Below, piece by piece: positions 39,401 through 51,400 of a stretch of 64,000 bases of DNA. Location of the stretch: positions 24,275,420 through 24,339,419 of the forward strand of contig CM025850.1 in assembly GCA_003952965.2 (NCBI GenBank). Reading direction: 5' to 3'. Each line of letters begins with the position of its first letter. Within the stretch, counting starts at the first letter, position 1. The position numbers and the translations under genes were made by a program. The notes under the pieces were generated by a model. The model saw nothing but the letters and a program-made list of their open reading frames with translations, searched no databases and was not told where the DNA came from. Origin of the DNA: Morella rubra. Taxonomy: Eukaryota > Streptophyta > Magnoliopsida > Fagales > Myricaceae.

Positions 39401-42400
39401 TAAAGTACAGTGCATAATATATTATAGGCACCAACAGTGGTCAAGATGGCCATAATACAAAAAGCAAAACAGCCCTATGTTCAACATAGTAAAAAGGAGA
39501 GGTTCTCTGTTTAAGTGCCAATCGGAAATGACAAAAAAGATACTCCTCTATAATCTGACAACAGAAATACAGATAAAAATAGAGACTTACTAACAGAAAA
39601 TGCAAAATGCAGTTACTGCTGCACATAAATTTTATATTCCCGAGGGTGAGTTTTAAATATAAACTGATCGTATATGGCACTATCATTTTAAGGCTGTATC
39701 CCCAATAGGGGACATTCATTCCAGTGCTTCTTCCAAAAATATATTTGCTTCTAAGGCACTTAAAAAAAATTCCATCTTCTTGCATCAGCTTTCAACACAC
39801 AAGAAAACTGTATAATCTTTAACTGTAATCAGTAACGATCTCGAAATATTAGAGATAAGCTTTTGACTTTCAGAAAAATCCCACTGAGGTAGCTGACTAA
39901 ATTTTTCCAAAGTGGCCAGAAAAGAAAGGTACACACCATAAATTCATCTTACCTTCTTCACCAGTTAGATGGTTTAAAACTATGATGACAATCACATAAA
40001 CAGAATAAGTTCCAAACACCTATACCATTCATCTCAATACTTAAAGTGCAAGCCTCTGAGGTAGGGAAAGTTATCCTACCATTGGGTGCACTGCAATAGC
40101 CACATCACCAAATAAAGTTTCTGGACGTGTTGTTGCTATTGTCAAGTAGTCACTGCTACAAGGTGAAAAAAGAAAAAAAATATATATGAGTATATGTAGC
40201 ACTGCAACTCCTAGAGAGGCTGTGCAAACATGTGAAACATAGGTTACATAAGATGTGCAGCAATTATAGCGTACCAAAGTAAAATTTACCCAGAGAGCAC
40301 AATAGTCTATAAAAGTCTATGTATGAGAACACTAAAAAAATTTCCAAAACGTCCAAACGCTGAAAATGTATGAGACTCATTAACACTTCCTACAATGAAC
40401 TGTTCACACAGATTGATTGAAACACAAAAAAGACAAAGGACACAGAACAAATTCTGATTCCCATTATTGATACGTTGAGAATTTTCTTACATATTTTCCT
40501 TTCTTTTTCTCTTTGGGATGTAGGAGGGTTGGGAGGAGCACAGAGATTATTATTGAAGAGTACTGTCCTTTGCCCAATCATTGGCAACTAAAAGGAGCAA
40601 GAGTGCAGATGGTGCATCTTTAGTCGCTCACTATTGTTGCTATGCAGTTTACCTCGATTCTCTATTTCTTTCGACCCTTTCATAAGACTATCTATTCCAC
40701 AAACTCCAAAAGACACATTTAAAGCGTTTCCAATATACACACAGCGTTGTCTAACATATTATTTTCAACATTCTTCCTTTTGGGCTATATTACTATTGAA
40801 CCAATAGGAAACATATCCATCTATCAGCAAAGATTCTTTTCCTCCTTTGGGACTCCAATTTTTCAGCAAAGACCAGAACTGATTCAATCAATGCGACTTC
40901 GTCCCACCAGTCAAAAAGGAAGGAATATTCTGAGTTTCTGGTATCTAACTGAATGTTTAATCCATCTTCAATAGATGATTATCTCTGCCATCGTTTCCCT
41001 TGGACCTTGACATTGGTGCATAAGAGCTAGGATGAAATTCAGTTATGTCTAAACTTCAAATCACACAGGGGGAGAAAAAAACGAAATAGAAGGGCGAAAA
41101 AAATCTCAAGTTCAAGCCCAGTCAATGTTAGGTCAAGAGAGTTTTGGAAAAACTGTTTTCTCTCCTTAGAGATTTCTCAATATATGCCCAGATTACACAC
41201 TAATTTCCAGCCCTTAGAGCAGCTAAACTACCATATACAGATCTATTCTAACGTAGCATAAGTCTAAATAAGGAAATAATAAGGTTGTACAAGGAAATAA
41301 TAAAAGCTCTATAAGCTGTACAAATAAGGAATCCGCTAGCTTAAAGGAGCCAGCTATAGGCTGTCGTCTGGTTTTAAGGAGGCAAGATTTATATCCTTTG
41401 ACATCTCTTCTCAAATTGATGTTGATAAATCTACAAGCATCAATTTGCAAACAAGGAATTGATGGTGGTGACATGTCATGGATTTGGTGAAAATATCCGC
41501 AATCTGGAGAGTAGTGGAAATGTGAGGGAGAGTAATAACTTTGCGGTCAAAAGCTTCACGAATAGAGTGACAATCAACCTCTATGTGTTTAGTTCTCTCA
41601 TGGTAGACTAGATTTGCAGCAATTTGAATGGTGCTGGTGTTGTCAGCATATAGTGGAGTAGGGTGTACTTGGGAGAAGCCAAGTTCAGTGAGGAACCCAC
41701 ATAGCCAGATAATTTTCGAGCATGCAGCAGACATAGCTTGGTACTCAACCTCAGTGGATGATTTGGAAACACAGTCCTGCTTCTTGCACTTCCAAGAGAT
41801 CAGGGAATCACCAAGAAACATACACCATCCAGTAGTATATTTCTTGATGTCGGGACAACCAACCCAATCAACATCGCAACAAGCTTGAAATTAGATGGAA
41901 GTAATTGCAGGCAAAAATAAACCACGACTAGGAGCCAATAAGATAATGTATGATACGGCGGACAACAGCAAGATGGAGATGCCGTGGTGCCTCCATGAAC
42001 TTGCTTACTTTGTGAACAACATAGAAAATGTCGAGTCTCGTGATGGTGAGGTAGATAAAACTACCAACAAGTTTACGGTAGAGAGTAGGATCCTCTAACA
42101 GTTCTCCTTCATCATTCTGGCATTTGACATTTATCTCCATAGAAGTGTCATCTGAAGCAATTTCTGTAAGTCTGGCCAACTATATCAGGTCTTGAATATA
42201 CTTATTCCGGTTCAAGAAAATACTCTGAGATCGACGATGCACCTCCAAACCCAAGACATAAGTGAGCTGTCCGAGCTCTTTCATATGAAAGGTAAGAGTA
42301 TAGTAACCGCTAAATGGCCAAGATAGGCTCCAAGTCTGATCCAGTGACAATGAAATCATCCACATAAACTAGGAGAAGTACCATGCCCTTAGGTGTCCTC

Positions 42401-45400
42401 TATAGGAAAAGAGATGAGTCACTCTGACTCTGTGTGAATAAAAAACCGAGGAGAGTGGTTTGAAACTTTTCAAACTGTCAAGGAAAGAGTTTATAACTAT
42501 GGAAAGAGATATATGTAATAAGTGCAAGCCAATTGTATTGTGATGATATATATAATGGAATGACCGAGAAAGGGACATCATCTTCTTCTGTCCTTTACAC
42601 TAAACCCTAATCTTTACATGGTATCAAAGCCATAGCACTAGGGTTCAACTGTCTCTTCACTTTCTTCTATCTTTCCCATCCTCTCATCTCGTGAGTCTCT
42701 CTTTCTCTCTCTCTCTCTGTCGGTTACAGTGATCTACACTCTGTAGTTTTTGCTAGGGCTGATGCCCGTGGTTAAGTGGGAATGGCACTTGTGTCATGAA
42801 TGTTACGAAGATATTTTGAGAGATTTTAGGAGATCTATTTTTAGAGATTTTATTCAGGATTGATTCATTCCTTATAGGTTAGTTGTACATATGAAATAGG
42901 GTAGATTATTTTCTTACCAAGCAATCCTTGAACACATGTATCTATAAATAGAGAAGCAACCTACGGTGAAGAGGTATTCAGACCAATTAACATGGTATCA
43001 AAGCCCCCATTTTGATTTCCGTTTCTTTGTGGTCTTAATCACTCGTGTGCAATATTCATTGCAATTTTTAGAATGTTATAGGTACTTACCGATAGTTCTC
43101 TAAGGTTTAGGGCTTTTGACTTTGTGAGTAGCTCCCAATGATTTCTGTAGTAGTTCTCGGAGTTTCTTGAAGTTAGGTGGTGGTGCTTTGTAGCTGTCAG
43201 CATCTTCTGTGGTGGCTGAAGGTTTTCTTGTGGCTGTCGACACTTTTGTGGTAGCTGGGTGATGGTGCTTACTTCCTACCGGCGGCATTTGTGGTGATTG
43301 TAGGGATTGGGTGTTTTTTTTTTTTTTGATAATTAAGATTAAATATTATTGAATAGTGAAAGAGTTAACAGTACAAAAGACTATACTGAGAACAACTAAA
43401 GCATACAAGCTAAAAAACTACTGAAATCTGAAAGAGTCAAAAATGGAAATCCCAACACTGAATTTGCCCATAAGAAAAGAGACTGCAACATATGTCCCTT
43501 TAAGAACTCCAACAATGACGCTTTATTATCGAAACATCTACTATTTATCTCCCTCCATAAACACCACTAAATACAAGATGGTATATCTTCCAAACCACCA
43601 AAGCTGTTGGGTCGTCAAATTTCCTCTTCCAGCACATCAAAACCTCAGCCACCCTACTAGGCATAATCCAAGGAAGATTCAACATGGAAAACATATGTGA
43701 CCACAATCCTTTAGCTACCAAACAATGAAGAAGAATATGATCCACAGACTCCGCATCACATCTACACAAATAACACCAATCAAGCACGCAAATGTCTCGC
43801 TTTCTTAAGTTGTGTCAGCACCTTCCCATGAGACACCTCCCACACAAAGAAAGAGAGTCGCGAAGGTCATAAAGTCCTCCATAACTGTCTCCAAGGGAAA
43901 ACCATAGCAAAATCACCCACAAGAAGTCTATACATAGATTTTATTGAGAAGAAACCATTCTTAGAACCCATCCAAAGCAACCTGTCAGGAACACCTCTTC
44001 TTATTGTCGTTGAGTATAGAAGAGAAAAGAAATTCGTGACTTCATTCAACTCCTAATCATTAAAGGTTCGAATAAACTAAACATGCCAGACAGACACACC
44101 AAAGCTCACATCTAAACAATTCTCCACTACCGCATCTTGATTCCTGGATATAGAAAAAAAGATGAGGAAATGCTAACATCAAAGCTTGCTCTCCACACCA
44201 ACAATCCTACCAAAAGCAAACTCTAGTGCCACTTCCCACCAAAAATTTACAATTCGCGAAAAAGAAATTCCACCCCTTGGAAAAAATATACTTCCATAAA
44301 CTCACACCATAAGACCCACAATGCTGAAGAGTCCGCCATCCACCCACCTCACTTCCATACTTCACTATAATAACTGACTTCCATAAAGTATCCATCTCAA
44401 AAACAAATCTCCACAACCACTTCCCTAATAAAGCTTTATTATATAAAGTCAACCTCCTTAAACCCATTCCACCCACAGAAAGTGGAGAACAAATTTTGGC
44501 CCAACTAACAAGATGGAACCTAGGATCATCACCACCACTTCCCCACAAAAGGTCCCTTTGTAACTTCTCCAACCTATTTGCCACCACTATAGGGATTGGA
44601 AAAATAGACATGAAATATGTAGGAAGACTAGCAAGAGTAGATTTGATCAAAGTACTCCGACCTCCCTTAGATAAATAGAGTCGCTTCCAACCCACTAATC
44701 TTCGTTTCATTCTCTCAAGTATCCCATCCCAAATGCAAACACTCCTAAACTTGGCTCAAAGAGGAAGCCCAAGGTATGTCATTGAAAGTGAGGAGACTCT
44801 ACAACACAGAATGGCAGCCAGTTCCTAAACATTTGGTGGTTGGGTTGCTGTCGATTTGAAGTTTTTGACGTGTTCGGAAGTTCTGGTTCTTCCCGTGGCT
44901 TTCGGGGTGTTGGGGAAGACGAGTTCTCACATGGGCTGATTTGGAGTGTCGTTGGATTTCCCTTTTTTGGTTTTCTTTGGGTGTTGCGGTGTCCTACAAA
45001 TTGGGCTGCTCTTTTGTCTTTTTTAATTTCTATTGGGCTGTCTATTTTTTTGCTATGTGAGTAGTGGGCTGCATTTTTCTTTGCTGCCTAAGTGAGTTTG
45101 CTTATCTGTTTGTGACTGTTGGCATGGGCTTGGTATTTATTTTCTAGGCTTGGAATTTATTTTCTTGAGGGCTGCCCATTTGTTTACTGCTTAAGTGTGT
45201 TTCACTTATTTCTCATTCTACTAAGTAATGTGGAATCTCAACAGAAGTCATGCCAACCATTGCAGTCATCCCCATTGTTGTTGTGGGTGTTGTTAGTTGT
45301 TGGTCAGCATATCCGGTGCATGGCTGTTGGAGGTTAAATTTTTCCGTGACTCAATGAACAACTCAAGGGTGTTTATGTAATGTGTGGTGGTACTTGGTTC

Positions 45401-48400
45401 GACAGCTGGGTCTGTCTAGCGTATTATCAATATTTTTTGTGGCTTAGGTGGTTGTTTTTTGTGTGTGCGTTTTTTGGGTTTTGTTGGCTGTTTGTTTGGT
45501 TTCGATACTATATTTTGTTGTGGGTATCATTCTCGTATGTTTTGCAGCTTTTCTGGTGTGTTTCTTGGTCTTCGGGGATGTCTATAGAGGTTGGTCATCT
45601 TGTGTGACTATCCAACGATGTTATGAAGCTGTTTTCCTGATCCGGTGCTCCAGCATGTCATGGGGTGTTCTACGGTGCCTGGAGACATCTTCGGCAGGTT
45701 CTGTGGCTGTTGGTGGTGGTTTTGATCCTTCCGGAGGTTGAGTTATGGTCGATGGTGACTGGTTTCCATCTCTAGTGGTTCTCCGTAGTTGTTGGTTGAC
45801 AATGGGAAGACCCACGTGGTTCTCGTTAATTGCTGGTTGACAATGAGAAGACCCAACCCGCTCCAGCTCACATCTCTTCACTAGGCCCATATTTGTTAGT
45901 TGATATTGGGTTCTACTTTCCGGGCTTCATCATTTTTGCTGCTCACAGGTTGATCCAGTGCACTCTATCTTTACTCTTTCTTCACGTGGCTTTACAAGTT
46001 GGCCTTCGAGTACCATCATTTGTTTATCATGGATCCTAAGAAAGATTCTAGTCTCCCTACTTCTATGTTTATGATGAGGACCTGACCACTAGACCAAAAG
46101 ACGCGCCTTGAAGCTAGAGTTATCTAAACCCTCTTATTAAGTCTTCCAATTAGGTTCTCCAAGCAATGTGAGACCTTAACATTCCTCCATCCTTCGAAGA
46201 CCAACGTCCTCGTCATTTGCATCTCCCACATGGCCTCAATAAGGCGCTTCCACCAAACTTAGGCCTTTTCAGCCCGTACCGAATCTATAGGATCGAAGAA
46301 ATGGGTTCATGCAAGCCACCGCACAAACCAAGAAAGACCTACATGGGCCTCCAATTAATGAGGACCTGGGCCCTAGACCAAAAGATGCATCTTAAAGGTA
46401 GAGTTGTCCAAACCCTCTTACTAAGTCTTCCACTTAAGTTCTCCTAATCAATGTGGGATCTCAACAGTTTAACTCTCCAACGACTTCTGTTTGACTTAAT
46501 GATAAAATTATGTCTTATGGGCAAGATCAGTTGAGATCCTTTTAACTGGCAAAGGGTTAAATCATCATCTAACCTTAGATAAGGCTAATGCCTTAGATCC
46601 TCGTGGTACAAACAAATTGGATTTTGAATATTTGCTATTTTTGTATTTTGATTGATGAAGAAAAACTGTAATTGAAATGAGCTACAAGTTGAATTGTAGG
46701 CAAAGATAGGAAATACAGGCTATTTCAAGGCTAGCCACCTCCAGGAAAAGCAAAAGAAATCAATACTCAACTCCTTCATGCCCCCTTCCCAGCTCCCCTC
46801 TGCGACTATATCTAATGACTTTCTTGAAATCACGAAAAGCCTAGCACGTAACAAAGAGCATCAACGTAACAGAATGCAATGCAAGGATTGAGCCCTAATT
46901 GGCCTAACCCGAATAGCACATTATCACCCTTACAACTTAAAACCCAACACTACTTAAATGAGTCCACTGGAGACCAGTCCACACGCAAGCCCACCAGCCC
47001 ACTCTTGGAATGCACCGTTCCGACCGAATACAAAAGACACACGCCTTATTCCTCCTCATGCTTCTCGAACCCTCTTGAAACACTCTTCTCCCCCTTCTTT
47101 TCGGCTCTTCCTCTCGACAGAAACCCTCACTCCCAATCATTCACCAAATCCATGCCCATTTATTACACCTCGTGCCAATCTTTGGAAGTAGGATGATGCA
47201 CAAATTATGTTACTCATACTCACAAGCATTGCACCTACTATTGGCTCCACATTGCTCTATCTTACTACAACTAAGTCTATTAGGGAGCGTCTACGCCACA
47301 AGAATTCTGGTTTTGGAATATCTTACTCAAATCTATGAAGTTTGTAAGCAGTACTTTGGCCTTGAGCAGGGCATTCAAGAGTCTTGAGAGAGTACTAATC
47401 ACAAGTCATGAGTGTTTGAGAAAAACTAAATATGTATCAGCCACTCTCCTCCAATGTCTCTAGTATGGAGAAACAACGTCAGGAAGTTGATGTGGTTCAC
47501 TTCTTGATTGGTTTAAAATCTAAGTATGAACCTATTCGTGCACAAATTCTAGGTAGCTCTGATCTTCCATCCCTCCTGGATGTCTTCTCTAGACTTTAGC
47601 GAGCTACATTGGTTGATCATCCTTCTCTTTTGGGTTCTCCTTAGTCGCCTCTCAAGGTCCATTTGGTGGTTTTCGTGGTGGTTTTGATGGCCGTGGTGTA
47701 CGTGACTCTTGAGATGGTGGTCACATTGGGGGCGTGACCCTCGAAAATGCACTCATTGTGGTAGATCTAATCACACGGTTAATTATTGTTGGGATCTAAA
47801 TGGAAAACCGATTAGAGCTACAGCTCATCAAGTTACTTCATCTCAGGATGCGTCATCCTAACTATTCGACCCTCCTTCTGACTCCGACGTGATTCTCATT
47901 TCTCAAGATGAGTATGCTCAGTTCCTGTCTCATAAGTGAGCCCTTTCTTCATCCATGGCTACTCTGGCTCAGTCAAGTACTGCACTTACATATCTTTTAT
48001 CCTCCACTCAAGGTCCTTGGATCATCAACTCTAGCACCCCTGTGCACATGACTAGTTTGTCCACTTCCTTATTTGATTATCATCATGTAACTTCCCCCAC
48101 ATAGTGACTCTAGCTAATGATTCCCTAGCCAAAGTTGATGGTTTGGGCACCATCCATCTTACTCCTGATATCGATTTGTTGTTTATCTTGTATATTCCTA
48201 ATTTTTCTCTTGATTTATTGTCCATCATTAACTTACTAAAACTCATCATTGTTGTGTCACTTTTGACCCTTCTGTCTATTTTCCAAGATCTTAAGATGAA
48301 GAAGACAATTGGTATGGGGCGTGAAGTTGGTTGTTTGTACTACTTGGATATGCACACTATTTCTCCTCGTGCACTCGAGACATCCTTATCTCCTCTTCAA

Positions 48401-51400
48401 TGGCATTGTCGTTTGGGTCATCCATCTCTCTCTAATTTGAAGTATCAAGTCATGAGTGTTAGTCATGTGTCATCCCTCAGTTGTGAGGTGTGTCAACTTA
48501 GCAAACATTGTTGAGTCTCATGTCTTTTTGAATTAGTACATTCGGATGTATAGGGACCATTTCACATTGAATCTAATAAATTTTGTTATTTTGTGACGTA
48601 TGTTGATGAACATTTTTGTATGAATTGGTTATTCTTGACGAAAAATTGATCTGAATTGTTTTCGATTTTTCAGCTTTTTCGAAAAGAAATCAAAATACAA
48701 TTTGGTCATAAGATTCAGATCTTGTGCTCTAATAATGCCAAAGAATATGAGGATGTCTCTTTTTCTCGTTATCTCTCCAATAAAGGCATTATTCACTAGA
48801 CTTTTTGTGTTACATGCTCCAACAAAATGGGGTTATTGAACATAAGAATCGTAATTTATTGGAGGTGACCCGGGCTCTCATGCTCCACATGCATGTTCCC
48901 AAAAGATTTTGGGGTGATGCCGTTCTTACTGCCTGTCATCCCATTAATCGCATGCCCTCCTCTATTTTAGGCAATGTGTCACCTCACTCTATTTTATTTC
49001 CCACTGCTCCATCACTCTCTCTAACTCCACGGATTTTTGGTTGTGTTTGTTATGTGCATAACTTAGGTCCTGACTATCCATCGCTCATTCTATGCCTATT
49101 GACACTCCATTGGAAGTCAATGTTAAGTACCGAAAGGATGAGGGAGACTTGCTAGCGGATCCTACTCTTTGCTGACAACTCCTAGGTAGTCTCATATACC
49201 TCACGATTACATGACCTAATATTTCCTTTGCCGTCCATATTGTGAGCAGATTCATGGATTCTCTGGGACATCTCCATTTGGTTGCTATTACATGGTGATA
49301 ATACAAGTGCTATTCAAATAGGGGCCAATCCCTTTTTTCACACAAGCGAACAAAACATATTGAGGTTGATTGTCACTACATTCGGCAAGCCTGAGTCTAA
49401 AGCTCACACAAGCGTATTTTCCACCAGCCCTAACTTATCACCTAGAGGGGTATCAAAGCTAGGGTTCCAACAGCCCTAACTTATCAAATGCAGCAGTCAC
49501 CACCTAGGGTTTCCGGGGCTTTAGGTTTTTATCTTATCCAGCCTCCCTAGTTTGATCTCCTATCTTATCGTGTAAATGAGTTATTCCCTTTTTTTGTGTA
49601 TAAATTCAAATGAAGAATCTCAAAAAGATCATTCGGTCAAAATCTTGTCAAGAGAGACCTCTAGCAACCACTGACTGCCACTAGATGCAGTAAGAGGCCA
49701 CGAAGACACCACATATAATGCAAGAACACCTACGAGGCACCAGTAGCCGCCATAGAACTTACTAGGGATCAAGAAATCACCCGAAACAACCAGAGAAAAC
49801 CACCAAAACTACCAATAATGCATCATGGATCATGGATCATCAAGCAATAATAACTCCCAATATCGTAATTGTCCATCAAAGGATGTTTCTTCTTACACCG
49901 GCAGCCATGCTGTGTTCTACCAACCACCAAACAACCAGCCACAGTGTCAGCAACCACATTCCAATGTCCTGATGAAAGTTGTGCCACTCACATCACCGTG
50001 AAACCAAAGAATTGGTAAGAAAGAAAACTGAAAAAGAAAAAAACAAAGAAAAACAAAATTGAAGATGGTGTAAAGAAGGGTTGCAGCAAAAAATAATGTA
50101 AAACCCTAGCTAACATTTTTCATAAACATTATTACCTTTGGCCTTTTAATTCCTTCAAGAACCCCATTCCCTCAGAGAAACAAGGGTTGTAATGGAAAAT
50201 CTAAGTATACCTTATCTCCTAGGGCACTTGTCTACATCCGCAACCTTTCACTATATCAGGATCCCATTTCCCCTCTCCCCTCCCCAGCAACCTCCTCATT
50301 CTTAATTCTCTGCACACAAACAGCCAAGTTTTTCCTTACGTCATAATCCTACTTCTTGTCCACCCTAGCCTCCATCCAAGCAGCCTCAGAACCCAGAACA
50401 GCCAGCCTCCACCAAGAAAGTTGATCCTTTTCTTCGAGAGCATCCCTCTTTACATTTTTGCCCTAATTGTTTCTCATGCCATAATCAACATACTAACCTT
50501 AATCTCCTTCCATCCGCAATCCTAGGGCCCAGAACCCCAAGTTTGGAATAACTAAAGATTCACACCCTCCCCACCCCCCCTCTCCATCTTCTCTTTTCCA
50601 CCCTCTTTATTCTATCTACGCCATTCTCTGAACACAATTAACTCCACTTCCTAACTTCACATTCACACTTCTCTACCCAGCGTGTTCACTAAACAGCCCC
50701 AAAATCCCTAAAACAGGTTATTTTCACAAGAAAGCCAGCAGCCCAATTTGTTTCATACTCCCCGTTATGAATTTATAAACTGAAATTCTCCACAACCAGA
50801 AGCCCAAAACCCACAAGTTCACTGGCAGTAAGACCTCCATCTGTTTCTAAACTTTCAAATACTACTTCCTACTTCCAAGGTTTTTGAAAGTTTGGAGATT
50901 ATAATTTGAGAAGAAGGGTATCTTTTCATTAGTCTGGTTGAGCAAATCCAGTTCTTCATGCATAAACCATCATACTAATCATAATTGCCACAATTATAAA
51001 ATAAGTTCCTGTACCAGTTAATTTCACCCAAATAATTGTTAGTGTCGACTGCTTATTTCTAATCATTACAAATATTTGCTTTGTGTACTACATATGAACA
51101 TATCTTGACAAACAATTAGGAAAAATAGTTGGGTAAGTACCTTGAACCTCCGGCAACACGATACTTCATATAATACAGAGTACCAGATTCTTCAGAATAC
51201 TCTACTTCCTAAGCAAAGAAGTCTCAGATCAAAACATGAACACAAAATACATAGAATAATCGAAAAATAATAGTGACAGGAAACAAATAATAGAGACACT
51301 TACCAAATCTGAAACTGCAGTCTGCAAACTAGGAGACCAATTTACCATGTAAGATCCTGAATAGAATAAATATAACATGAATCTACTTCACTGCTAATAA

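Larger units (their letters stand above)
42993..49390 (+). mobile_element. Copia internal region carrying a LINE and a TRIM
   Basis: Leader (42993-43312 and 44840-46028), gag start [12 protein letters not shown] (46029), a UBN2 region (about 46480-46625 and 47190-47400, [12 protein letters not shown]), zinc knuckle [14 protein letters not shown] (near 47745), protease-region remnant (about 48000-48240), integrase remnant (48400-49060), then a jump to the end of RT (near 49090-49290) and partial RNase H. A LINE (43313-44839), a TRIM (46072-46466) and an unidentified ~560-bp segment (46626-47184) interrupt it. Stops are frequent. No 3' LTR found. Confidence 0.8.

Noticed and set aside
43100..43288. 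62-codon minus-strand frame
   Set aside because: Antisense to the Copia leader with biased composition; no domain.
45119..45741. Hydrophobic open frames on the plus strand
   Set aside because: They lie in the noncoding leader of the nested Copia, rich in TTG/TGG; no membrane-protein family resemblance.
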